In this document: in pieces, positions 54,212 through 64,000 of the stretch | Layout of the letters: each line of letters opens with the position of its first letter | Numbering within the stretch: position 1 is the stretch's first letter | Assembly (NCBI RefSeq): GCF_016804325.1 | Contig: NZ_CP043627.1 | Coordinates: 1,935,001 to 1,999,000, forward strand | Source of the DNA: Methylobacterium aquaticum | GTDB lineage: Bacteria > Pseudomonadota > Alphaproteobacteria > Rhizobiales > Beijerinckiaceae | Length of the DNA stretch: 64,000 nt | Reading direction: 5' to 3' | Notes under the pieces: model-generated | Database searches by the model: none | The model's input: only the letters and a program-made list of their open reading frames with translations | What the model was told of the DNA's origin: nothing | Position numbers and translations under genes: made by a program

Positions 54212-55443
54212 GAATTTGTTTCGTCAGCCGGCGCTACTTCCCGGCGATTTCCGGCATGAGCGTCTACGCGCAGAACCTCCTGCGCGAGCTGGTCGGCGCC
54301 GGCCACGACGTGACGATGGTGAGCCAGTACCGGGGCGACGCCTTCGGCACCAAGGTCTACGGCGGCGGCCCGCCGCCGCCGGTCCCGGGCGTGCGGGTGA
54401 TCGGCCTCGAACAAAGCGGCGAGCAGGAGAGCGGCGACTTCGAGCGCGACATCGCCACGATGGTCGAGACGATCGCGGCCGAGCACGAGAAGAAGCCCTT
54501 CGACATGCTCCACGCGCAGTACGGCTACCCGACGGGCTTTGCCACGCTGATCGCCTCGCAACGGTTGGGCGTGCCGAACGTGGTCTCGATCCAGGGCGGC
54601 GACGGCCACTGGGTCGGCTCGTGCTGCGAGACCCATCGGCTGGCCATGGTGCGGGTGCTGGCCCACGCCAACGCGCTGCTGATCGGCGGCCGCTCCTTCG
54701 TGGCCGAGGTCTGCGACCGGCTCGGCAGCGATCCCGACCGCTTCACCATCGTGCCGGGCGCCGTCGACACCGCGCGTTTCCGCCCGCCGGACGGCTGGCA
54801 GCCGGGCGATGCCGCGGACCCGGTGCGGCTGTTCTATCACGGCCGGGTCGACCGCCGGAAAGGCGTGCTCGACTTCCTCGACGCCTTGAGCCTGCTGCGC
54901 CTGCGCGGCACGCCGTTTGCGGCGATCATCTCCGGCATCGGCCCCGACGTGGAGCCGGCGCGAGCACTGGCCGCCGATCTCGGCTTCTCCGAGGCCGAGG
55001 TGCGCTTCACCGGCTACGCCGATTACGACGCCGTGCCGGGCCTCTACGCGATGGGCGACGTGTTCGTCTCGCCGACCTACGCGGAGGGGTTCTCCAACAC
55101 CATCCTGGAGGCGATGGCCGCGGGGCAGGCGGTGGTCTCGACCCACTCCGTCGGCGTCTCCGATTGCCTGCGCGACGGGGAGAACGGGTTGATGGTCCAG
55201 CCTGGCGACGTGACGGCGCTCGCCGAGGCTCTGCACAAGATCATCACCGACCGCCAGTTGCGCGCCCGCCTCGCGGCGGCGGCCCTGGAGGAATGCCGGC
55301 GGGTCTATTCCTGGCAGGCGGTGGGGCGGCAGATCATGGAGGTCTATGCGTCGGTGCGGGGCGAGCGGCCGGACCCGGCCTTCGACCCGGATCTGCCGCA
55401 CGATCCGAGCTGCCGCTTCCGGGCCGAGCCGCATCTGTTGTGA
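54208..55443 (+). CDS. GT4-family glycosyltransferase
   Basis: A 411-residue GT-B fold retaining glycosyltransferase. The N-terminal acceptor domain starts MRICFVSRRYFPAISGMSVY with the glycine-rich loop. The C-terminal donor domain has FYHGRVDRRKGVLDFLDAL and the EX7E motif within YAEGFSNTILEAMAAGQAVV (about 290-310). The family includes MshA, which joins GlcNAc to inositol phosphate, and BshA, which uses malate. The start at 54208 has GGAG nine bases upstream and overlaps the epimerase stop. With Ino1 upstream and a PIG-L deacetylase downstream, an amino-sugar transfer to inositol is a reasonable guess. Confidence 0.88.
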   Translation: MRICFVSRRYFPAISGMSVYAQNLLRELVGAGHDVTMVSQYRGDAFGTKVYGGGPPPPVPGVRVIGLEQSGEQESGDFERDIATMVETIAAEHEKKPFDMLHAQYGYPTGFATLIASQRLGVPNVVSIQGGDGHWVGSCCETHRLAMVRVLAHANALLIGGRSFVAEVCDRLGSDPDRFTIVPGAVDTARFRPPDGWQPGDAADPVRLFYHGRVDRRKGVLDFLDALSLLRLRGTPFAAIISGIGPDVEPARALAADLGFSEAEVRFTGYADYDAVPGLYAMGDVFVSPTYAEGFSNTILEAMAAGQAVVSTHSVGVSDCLRDGENGLMVQPGDVTALAEALHKIITDRQLRARLAAAALEECRRVYSWQAVGRQIMEVYASVRGERPDPAFDPDLPHDPSCRFRAEPHLL

Positions 55444-55489
55444 GATGCACTCCCGTGGATGGTGCAGTGCTGTTCGCGGAAAGCGATGG

Positions 55490-55677
55490 CGCGGGTCTCC
55501 CCCTCCCCCCTCTGCGGGGGAGGGTGGCCTGCGAAGCAGGCCGGGAGAGGGGACGCCGCTCCCGGAAAGGTCGCGACCGTGCTGACGGGCGCCCCCTGGA
55601 TCAGCGTCGCGCTGCCCCTCTCCCGGCTCACTGCGTTCGCCACCCTCCCCCGCAGAGGGGGGAGGGGAAGACCCGCG
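55490..55677. repeat. Intergenic palindromic element, family A subtype 2 (copy 5)
   Basis: Ends GCGGGTCT and AGACCCGC pair, enclosing CCCCCTCCCCCCTCTGCGGG and CCCGCAGAGGGGGGAGGGG. An inner pair is GCCTGCGAAGCAGGC plus GGGAGAGGGG and CCCCTCTCCCGGC. It lies between the glycosyltransferase and PIG-L genes and could separate transcription of the two parts of the cluster. Confidence 0.8.
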
Positions 55678-55708
55678 CTCTCCTGGTTGTCTCTAGATAA
55701 GTGAGTCG

Positions 55709-56458
55709 ATGCCCACAGCCCTCGCCCTCTCGCCCCATCTCGACGATGCCGCCTTCTCCTGCGGCGGCACCCTGGCGCAGCTCGCTCAAGGGGGGTGGCG
55801 GGTGGTGATGGTGACGCTGCTCACCGCCAGCGTGCCCGACCCGACCGGCTTCGCGCTGGCCTGCCAGCTCGACAAGGGGCTCGGGCCCGAGATCGACTAC
55901 ATGGCGTTGCGCCGCGACGAGGACCGGGCGGCGGCGGCGTTGCTCGGGCTGACCCCGCCGGTCCACGTCGCGCTGACCGAGGCGCCGCATCGCGGCTACG
56001 CCTCGGCGCCCGAGCTCTTCGCCGGGACACGGCCCGACGACCCGCTCGCCGACGATCTCGGCCCCGTGCTCGCCCGCCTGATGGAGGAGGCGGCGCCCGA
56101 CCTGCTGCTGGCGCCTCAAGGCGTCGGCGGCCATGTCGATCACGTCCAGCTGGTCCGCGCCCTGACCGCGCTCGCCCCGGCCTGCCCGATCCTGTGGTGG
56201 CGCGACTTCCCCTATACCGTGCGCCATCCCGACCCGAAGGAGCCGTTCCGCGAGGCCTTCGCGGATCTGGCTCCCGTCACCGTGCGCCTGTCCCCGCAGG
56301 AGGAAGCCGCCAAGCACGCGGCCTGCGCGGCCTATGCGAGCCAGATCGGCTTCCAGTTCGGCGGCCCCGCCGGCCTCGCCGTGCGCCTGAGCGCCGAGGA
56401 GGCGCGCGAGCATTTCCGCCTCGCCGGCTCCCTGCCGGACGGGCTGACCCTGGCGTGA
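55709..56458 (+). CDS. PIG-L family N-deacetylase (LmbE-like)
   Basis: A 249-residue zinc-dependent deacetylase. SPHLDDAAFSCGG near the N-terminus supplies the metal ligands (histidine 10, aspartates 12 and 13) and GGHVDHVQL supplies histidines 142 and 145. This is the family of MshB and BshB, which remove acetyl from GlcNAc-inositol and GlcNAc-malate. The length is close to theirs. Its stop overlaps the UDG-type gene start (GTGA). It follows the glycosyltransferase after a palindromic repeat. Confidence 0.9.
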   Translation: MPTALALSPHLDDAAFSCGGTLAQLAQGGWRVVMVTLLTASVPDPTGFALACQLDKGLGPEIDYMALRRDEDRAAAALLGLTPPVHVALTEAPHRGYASAPELFAGTRPDDPLADDLGPVLARLMEEAAPDLLLAPQGVGGHVDHVQLVRALTALAPACPILWWRDFPYTVRHPDPKEPFREAFADLAPVTVRLSPQEEAAKHAACAAYASQIGFQFGGPAGLAVRLSAEEAREHFRLAGSLPDGLTLA

Positions 56459-57078
56459 ACCCGGACGCGCCGAAAAGCCTGGCCGATCCCGGTGCCGTCG
56501 CGGCGCGCCATGCCCTCGCCGAGGCCAGCCCCCGCCTTGACCCGCTGCGCCGCCTCGCCGAGCGCATCCGGACCGAGCGGGGCCGGCCGGTGCCCGAGGC
56601 CGATCCCCTCGACGGCGGGGTTTCGGCCCGCCTGCTCCTCCTCCTCGAGACCCCCGGCCCGGCCACCGGCCGCACCGCCTTCGTCTCCCGCGACAACCCG
56701 ACCGGCACCGCCGCCAACCTGTTCCGCTTCCTCGCCGATGCCGGCATCCCGCGCACCGACACCCTGATCTGGAACGCCGTGCCCTGGGTGATCCACGCCC
56801 CCGGCGCCCGCAACCGGGCGCCGCGCACGGGCGAGATCCGGGCGGCCCGGGCCTACCTGATGCCGCTCGTCGCGCTGATGCCGGACCTCGCCGTCGCGGT
56901 CCTGTCCGGCCGGGTCGCGCAAGGCTTGGGCCCCGTCCTCGCGGAGGCGCGGCCGGACCTGCCGGTGGTGGCGATCCCGCATCCGAGCCCGACCTATGTC
57001 TGCACCAGCCCGGCGGTGCCGGCCCGCATCGCCGCCGGCCTTTCCGAGGCGGCGCGGCATCTCGGGCTCCCCGGGTGA
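56455..57078 (+). CDS. Uracil-DNA glycosylase-fold protein
   Basis: A 207-residue UDG-superfamily protein. LLLLLETPGPATGRTAFVSRDNPTG (in overlapping parts) resembles the family motif 1 region. TLIWNAVPWVI is the base-pocket strand, and PHPSPTYV is the motif 2 HPSP loop. The usual GExPG catalytic stretch is altered to LETPGPATG, so repair activity is not certain. The start is a GTG overlapping the PIG-L stop by four bases, so it is co-translated. Whether it is a DNA repair enzyme or repurposed in this cluster is open. Confidence 0.75.
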   Translation: MNPDAPKSLADPGAVAARHALAEASPRLDPLRRLAERIRTERGRPVPEADPLDGGVSARLLLLLETPGPATGRTAFVSRDNPTGTAANLFRFLADAGIPRTDTLIWNAVPWVIHAPGARNRAPRTGEIRAARAYLMPLVALMPDLAVAVLSGRVAQGLGPVLAEARPDLPVVAIPHPSPTYVCTSPAVPARIAAGLSEAARHLGLPG

Positions 57079-57247
57079 TTCGCCCCCTGCCGCATGGTCC
57101 GGCTGGTCATTCGCCGGCAGAGGGCCTACATGGCCCCTCATGCGAGCGGGGCTCGGTCGGAGTGCCGCCGGGCACCTGTGTGCGCGAGCCTGGCCGCGGC
57201 CGGCCGCGCGCTCGTGCCCGCGACAAGCGGGGTCGGACGCCGACGCG

Positions 57248-58390
57248 ATGAATTTCGCCAGCCATGACAAGAACATCGCGCAGGCCAGACCCTTGCGCGA
57301 TCCCGTGCGAGACGCCGGCACCGAGCCGCCGCGCGACGAGGATCCGGCCGGGCAGGATCCGGGACTCGATCCGGGTTCCGACCCGCGCGCCCCGGCCGAC
57401 CGTCATGCCCGCCACAAGCGCCGCTATGCCTGGATCGGTACGGTCGCCAGCGTCGTGCTGTTCCTCATCTCGCTGGGGGTGCTGGGCAAGCTCGTCTCCA
57501 CCGTCACCTGGGCCGACCTGCGCACCGCCTTCCTGGCGGCGACGCCGGAACAGGTCGGGCTCGCCATCGGCCTCGTGGTGGTGAGCTACCTGTTCCTCAC
57601 CTGCTACGACGCGCTGGCGCTCCGCCAGCTCAACCTGAAGGTGCCCTACCGCACCACCGCGCTCGCCTCCTTCACCAGCTACGCGGTGAGCTTCAACCTC
57701 GGCTTCCCGCTGCTCACCGCCGGCACGGTGCGCTACTGGATCTATTCGGGCCAGGGTCTCAGCCCCGGGCGCATCGCCGCGCTCACCATCGTCGCCGGCT
57801 TCACCTTCTGGCTCGGCATGGGAGCGGTGCTCGGCATCAGCCTGATCCGCGAGGCCGAGCCGCTCTCGCACCTCACCTATACCAGCGTCCTCTTCAACCA
57901 GGGTCTCGGCTTCGCGACGCTCGCGGCGGTGCTGGCCTATCTCGCCTGGGTCACCGTCAAGCGCCGCAGCGTCAAGGTGCGGGGCTGGCGCCTGGAACTG
58001 CCGGGCCTCAAGCTCTCCTTGAGCCAGATGCTCGTCGGCGCCGGCGACGTCTGCGCGGCGGCCGGCGTGCTCTACGTGCTGCTGCCGGCCGGCCACGGCC
58101 TCAGCTTCGAGACCTTCGTGGCGATCTACGTGCTCGCCGCGATGCTCGGCATCGCCAGCCACGCGCCGGGCGGGCTCGGGGTGTTCGAGGCGACCGTGCT
58201 GCTGGCGCTGTCCGGCCTGCCGCGGGAATCGGTCCTCGGTGCGCTGCTGCTGTTCCGGGTCTGCTACTACCTGATCCCGTTCGTGGTGGCGCTCGCCGCA
58301 CTCGGCGCCTATGAGATCGCCAAGCGGGCGCGCCTCACCCCGCGGGAGGCGCCCGACGATGATGCCGCCGAGAGCGACGCAAAGCCCTGA
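57248..58390 (+). CDS. Lysylphosphatidylglycerol synthase-type membrane domain protein (UPF0104)
   Basis: A 380-residue membrane protein. A disordered, charged N-terminal tail (about 1-60) precedes about seven to eight membrane helices. Conserved segments include CYDALALRQLNLKVPYR, SYAVSFNLGFPLLTAGTVRYW and ASHAPGGLGVFEATVLLALSG, the signature of the flippase domain of MprF-like and UPF0104 proteins. There is no C-terminal aminoacyltransferase domain, so it probably flips a lipid rather than making lysyl-PG. The next gene overlaps its end. Confidence 0.85.
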   Translation: MNFASHDKNIAQARPLRDPVRDAGTEPPRDEDPAGQDPGLDPGSDPRAPADRHARHKRRYAWIGTVASVVLFLISLGVLGKLVSTVTWADLRTAFLAATPEQVGLAIGLVVVSYLFLTCYDALALRQLNLKVPYRTTALASFTSYAVSFNLGFPLLTAGTVRYWIYSGQGLSPGRIAALTIVAGFTFWLGMGAVLGISLIREAEPLSHLTYTSVLFNQGLGFATLAAVLAYLAWVTVKRRSVKVRGWRLELPGLKLSLSQMLVGAGDVCAAAGVLYVLLPAGHGLSFETFVAIYVLAAMLGIASHAPGGLGVFEATVLLALSGLPRESVLGALLLFRVCYYLIPFVVALAALGAYEIAKRARLTPREAPDDDAAESDAKP

Positions 58391-59722
58391 ATCCGGCGAC
58401 CCGCCGGAGGGCAGGCCCGCCGACGCCGCGCCGCCGCCCTTCCTGCCGAGTGCCGCCGGCACCCTCTCGGCCGCCCGCCGGGCGGCGTGGCGGGGGCGCT
58501 CGGGGCCGTGGTGGCGTTCCTCGCCGGGCATGCCTGGCTGCACGGGATCGATCTCGGCACCGGGCTCCTGGGGCTCCTCGCGCTCCTCGCCGGCGGCCTC
58601 GCCGCCGCGCCGCGCCGGGGCGAGCCGGTGCCGCGCTCCGAGGTGCAGGCCGGCCGGGGCCGCCACGGCCTCGCCGAGGCGCTGCTCGCCAACATCCCCG
58701 ACCCCGTCATCCTGATCGACCGCCGCTCCCTGGTGATCGAGTCGAACGCCGCCGCCCGCGCGCTCCTGCCCTCCCTGCGGCCGCGCCACCCGCTCTCCTT
58801 CGCGTTGCGCGACCCCGACGTGCTCGACGGCATCGAGACCGTGCTGCGCACCGGCGAGCCCCTGAAGACGCTGTATTCCCCGCGCATCCCGACCGAGCGC
58901 ACCTTCGAGGTCCAGATCGGCGCCATGCAGGGCGGCGAGACCGGGCGGGCCGGCCCCAACGTCGTGCTGTTCCTGCGCGACCTCACCTCGGCCCAGCGCC
59001 TGGAGACGATGCGGGTCGATTTCGTCGCCAATGCCAGCCACGAGCTGCGCACCCCGCTCGCCTCGCTGCTCGGCTTCATCGAGACCCTGCAGGGCCCGGC
59101 CCGGGACGACGCCAAGGCGCGGGAGCGCTTCCTCGGCATCATGCGGGTGCAGGCCCTGCGGATGACGCGGCTGATCGACGACCTGCTGTCGCTCTCCCGC
59201 ATCGAATTGCGCGCCCACGTGCCGCCGACGCAAGTCGTGGATGTCGTGCCGCTCGCCCGCCAGATCGCCGACGCCCTCGGGCCGATCGCCGGCGAGCGCG
59301 GGGTGACGATCACCCTCGACGCCGCGCCGGGGCCGCACCGGATCCTCGGGGACCGCGACGAGATCCTGCGGGTGATCGAGAACCTGGTCGAGAACGCCGT
59401 GAAATACGGCGGCGAGGGCGGCCGGGTCGCGGTCTCGCTGGACACCCAGCCGGCGGAGGAGAGCCGGCCGCCGCAGGTCGAGATCGCGGTGCGCGACGAG
59501 GGCCCGGGCATCGCCCCCGAGCACCTGCCGCGCCTGACCGAGCGGTTCTATCGGGTCGATGCCGCCTCGAGCCGCCAGCAGGGCGGCACCGGTCTCGGCC
59601 TCGCCATCGTCAAGCACATCCTCAACCGCCATCGCGGCCGGCTGGTGATCGAGAGTGCTCCGGGGGCGGGGGCGACCTTCCGGGCCCTGATCCCGGCCCA
59701 TGGCGACCCGAAGAAGGCCTAA
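58359..59722 (+). CDS. Sensor histidine kinase (PhoR-like), N-terminus likely frameshifted
   Basis: Conserved parts are two N-terminal hydrophobic segments, a PAS-like domain (LLANIPDPVILIDRRSLVIE), HisKA with NASHELRTPLASLLG, and HATPase with ENLVENAVKYGG and GTGLGLAIVKHI. This is a PhoR-type membrane kinase. The intact frame begins only at a GTG at 58487 that has no ribosome-binding site. An ATG at 58359 has GGGAGG nine bases upstream but is in another frame. Adding one G near 58481-58487 joins them (ARRAGVAGALGAVV) and gives 454 residues. The N-terminal start is therefore uncertain; the kinase core is clear. Confidence 0.75.
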
Positions 59723-59763
59723 GCGGACGAAGCGTCGGCAGGCCGACGCGTCGTCCGCTTAGG
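59718..59763. terminator. Bidirectional terminator hairpin
   Basis: Arms at 59718-59739 and 59742-59763 pair over 22 bp with one mismatch, then GGTTCTTGTTCTAT follows on the plus strand. It lies between the convergent kinase and DUF1007 genes and overlaps the kinase stop codon. Confidence 0.7.
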
Positions 59764-59821
59764 TTCTTGTTCTATCGCAGATTTTCCCCGCCGGACCGGC
59801 GACCATTGCGGCGAAATCTGT

Positions 59822-60460
59822 TCAGGGGCAGGCGACGAGCAGCCGCCCGATATAGTCGGAGGCCGCCGCGGCGGCGGCGCCCGGCGTGCCGGTGGCCTCG
59901 TCGTCGGGGATCAGCTGCTCGCCCTCCTGGGCCTGCCGGTTCGGCCGGTTGAGCTTCAGCACGCAATCCGTGGTGCCCGACAGCTTGACCGGCTCACCCG
60001 GCGGCAACCCGAAGGCGACGTAGAAATCCGGATCGTCGAAGCTCACCACCAGGTTGCGCACCGGGCCGGCGGGGCCTTGCGGCACCAGGGTGAAATCGAG
60101 GGTCAGGCGCCCCTGCGAGAAGCTCGCCTTCGGGTCGGGGCCGGCCTTGAGGGCGAGCGGGCGCCCGTTGAGCTTGCCCGAGGTGAAGAACGCCGTCTCG
60201 GCCATCGCCCCCAGGCGCTCGACGGCGAGCTCGTCGAGCTTCTTTTGGTCCGGCACGCCGTCGCGCTTGGAATCGAGGTTCAGCACCGAGAAGGCGGAAT
60301 ATTCCGGATCGAAGGTCCAGGATTCGCGGATCGCCACCAGGTTGCGCTTCTGGTCGAGCACCAGTTCGGCCCGGGCCTGCACCCAGACATGGGGATGCGC
60401 CAAGGCCGCCCCCGCCCCGCCGCAGACCATCGCCACAGCCGCCAATACCCGCCCGATCAT
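59822..60460 (-). CDS. DUF1007 family secreted protein
   Basis: A 212-residue protein with a signal peptide ([21 protein letters not shown]) and the mature start [13 protein letters not shown], which is the DUF1007 hallmark HPHxWV. Such proteins are often beside nickel, cobalt or zinc transporters and may be periplasmic metal-handling parts. Here it is divergent from a copper-type P-ATPase, which supports a metal link. The start at 60460 is chosen for the signal peptide and the GGAG upstream. The function is not established. Confidence 0.8.
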   Translation of the reverse strand: MIGRVLAAVAMVCGGAGAALAHPHVWVQARAELVLDQKRNLVAIRESWTFDPEYSAFSVLNLDSKRDGVPDQKKLDELAVERLGAMAETAFFTSGKLNGRPLALKAGPDPKASFSQGRLTLDFTLVPQGPAGPVRNLVVSFDDPDFYVAFGLPPGEPVKLSGTTDCVLKLNRPNRQAQEGEQLIPDDEATGTPGAAAAAASDYIGRLLVACP

Positions 60461-60596
60461 CGCCCGCTCCCGCTCCGCCCCGCGCTCTGGAGCGCGAGCG
60501 CGGCGAAACCATGTTCGCAAAGCAGGGCACGACGTCGATCCCTACCGTACCGGAGAGCGACCCCGCGCCCCACATTCCCCGGCGGGAGACCGCACC

Positions 60597-63021
<2,425 letters not shown>

Positions 63022-63157
63022 GCGACGCTCTCCCGTCGATGCGACGTAAGAGAGCCTTGTCCTTGGCGGAAACGGTGAATGACCCGGCGATCAATCTTGG
63101 CTTAAGTTCCTGTCGTTAGTCTGATCACAGACGGACGGAACGTGATTTGCGCCTGCA

Positions 63158-64000
63158 ATGCAAGCGAGCACGAAGTTGCGATGTGCAACTGATCTTTGTT
63201 CGCCCCCGGCTCCCGGGGCGGAGGCTTTGGCGGCGTTCCTCGAACGCGTCCGGGGGGCTTTCGCCGTGGATGCCGTTCTGCTGCTCGGCCCCGATGAGGG
63301 GCCGCCCCTGGCGACGGCCGGCGCCGACCTGCCCGCCACCGTCGCCGACCTGTGCCGGGCCGTGGCGAGCCGCCGGCCGGGGAGCGTGATCCGCCTCGTC
63401 GCCGATCTCGCCGCCGCCCGCTGGCGCACCCATCCCGGCGCGGCGGAATGCCGGTTCCTGGCGACCTGCACCATCGAGCCGGGATCGGGCATCCTCGCCC
63501 TCGTCGATCGCGAGCCGCGCCGGCCGAGGGCCGCGGAAAGCCGCCGCCTGGCCGATTTCGCCGCCGCCGCCGATTGCCTCGCCCGGGCGACGACGGACTT
63601 TCGCGAGGCCTTCGCCCATCAGACGCGGGCGCTCGCCCATAGCCGCAAGATCTTCGATCGCGCCTCGGCCGCCGCGCGGATCGGCGTCTGGGAATGCGCC
63701 CTGCCGGACGAGGCCCTGACCTGGACCGATCAGGTCTACGCGATGTTCGACCTGCCGCGGGAGGCACCCCTCGACAGGAGCCGGATCGTCGCCTGCTACA
63801 CGCCCAAATCCCGCGAGGCGCTGACCGCCGCCCGCAGCCGCGCCATCGCCGAGCGCGGCGGCTTCGCCCTCGACGCCGAGATCGTGACGCTCGCCGGCCG
63901 CCGCCGCTGGATCCGCATCACCGCCTCGGTCGAGTGCGAGGGCGCGGTCCCGGTGCGGATCTTCGGGATGAAGCAGGACATCACCGAGGAGAAGCTGCTC
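63158..64000 (+). CDS. PAS-domain sensor protein, truncated by the window end
   Basis: An open frame from the ATG at 63158 continues to the last base without a stop (281 codons seen). An N-terminal GAF-like region (LLLGPDEGPPLATAGADLPATV ... in parts) is followed by a PAS fold: ARIGVWECALPDEALTWTDQVYAMFDLP, ending KQDITEEKLL, the PAS/PAC hallmark. The output domain lies beyond the window; a histidine kinase or GGDEF is likely by family habit. A GTG at 63266 is an alternative start. Confidence 0.7.
   Translation, partial: MQASTKLRCATDLCSPPAPGAEALAAFLERVRGAFAVDAVLLLGPDEGPPLATAGADLPATVADLCRAVASRRPGSVIRLVADLAAARWRTHPGAAECRFLATCTIEPGSGILALVDREPRRPRAAESRRLADFAAAADCLARATTDFREAFAHQTRALAHSRKIFDRASAAARIGVWECALPDEALTWTDQVYAMFDLPREAPLDRSRIVACYTPKSREALTAARSRAIAERGGFALDAEIVTLAGRRRWIRITASVECEGAVPVRIFGMKQDITEEKLL

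Noticed and set aside
47160..57078. Complete mycothiol or bacillithiol pathway
   Set aside because: No MshC/BshC cysteine ligase or MshD acetyltransferase is encoded in the window, so only the early enzyme types match.

Overview
The window is chromosomal DNA from a very GC-rich alphaproteobacterium. Codon use is dominated by G/C third positions, and long antisense shadow frames lie behind almost every gene. The gene set includes an L-lactate cluster, an HdeD-type protein, a KGG stress protein, a DUF1127 protein, a Tad-type pilus-like protein, many PAS sensor proteins and Rhizobiales-style intergenic palindromes. With EcfG-type (GGAAC-N16-CGTT) promoter matches, this best fits Methylobacteriaceae (Methylobacterium or a close relative). 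The assignment is inferred from gene content and style, not from a marker gene. I found no rRNA, tRNA, CRISPR array, transposase or phage gene.

Layout. 0-1 kb: two small stress-type genes facing away from each other, each with an EcfG-like promoter. 1.1-5.4 kb: a large ABC-exporter-like protein with a degenerate ATPase, translationally coupled to a cyclic-nucleotide-binding protein, then an SDR oxidoreductase. 5.7-9.6 kb: L-lactate utilisation (lldD, lactate permease, divergent FCD regulator with a perfect 19-bp operator palindrome). 9.7-16 kb: VOC protein, DUF1127, MocR regulator, Tad-like secreted/pilus protein, FAH-family hydrolase, zinc metallopeptidase. 16-21 kb: TPP enzyme, GGDEF/EAL protein, L,D-transpeptidase. 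21-26 kb: DUF3100 membrane protein, aldehyde dehydrogenase and 3-hydroxyisobutyrate-dehydrogenase-like enzyme as an operon divergent from a LysR regulator. 26.5-34.5 kb: MarR regulator, hybrid histidine kinase, orphan ParD-like antitoxin, tartrate/malate dehydrogenase plus omega-aminotransferase, ArgE-like deacylase. 34.5-41.3 kb: small exported protein, a histone-H1-tailed unknown protein, aldehyde dehydrogenase plus CoA-transferase, class I fumarase (frameshifted). 41.5-46.8 kb: HdeD, HlyD/MFS tripartite-type exporter, lytic transglycosylase-like protein. 47-57 kb: a striking metabolic cluster (see below). 57-64 kb: LPG-synthase-like membrane protein, sensor kinase, DUF1007 protein, copper P-type ATPase and a truncated PAS protein.

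The best candidate for an undescribed system is 47160-57078: myo-inositol-phosphate synthase, an HD-like protein, a methyltransferase, a Gfo/Idh/MocA dehydrogenase, a stand-alone YcaO enzyme, a TIM-barrel sugar epimerase, a GT4 glycosyltransferase, a PIG-L deacetylase and a UDG-fold protein. Ino1, GT4 and PIG-L are the enzyme types of the first mycothiol steps, but no cysteine ligase is present and a YcaO enzyme sits in the middle. This suggests an inositol-linked amino-sugar metabolite with an ATP-dependent YcaO modification.

Two window-wide patterns matter. First, three families of intergenic palindromic elements (nine copies) lie only downstream of plus-strand genes, mostly between convergent genes, and never in divergent promoter regions. 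Second, six places between 40 and 63 kb look like single missing bases in short G/C runs; each time one added base restores a full-length conserved protein. This pattern suggests consensus sequencing errors rather than six real pseudogenisation events.
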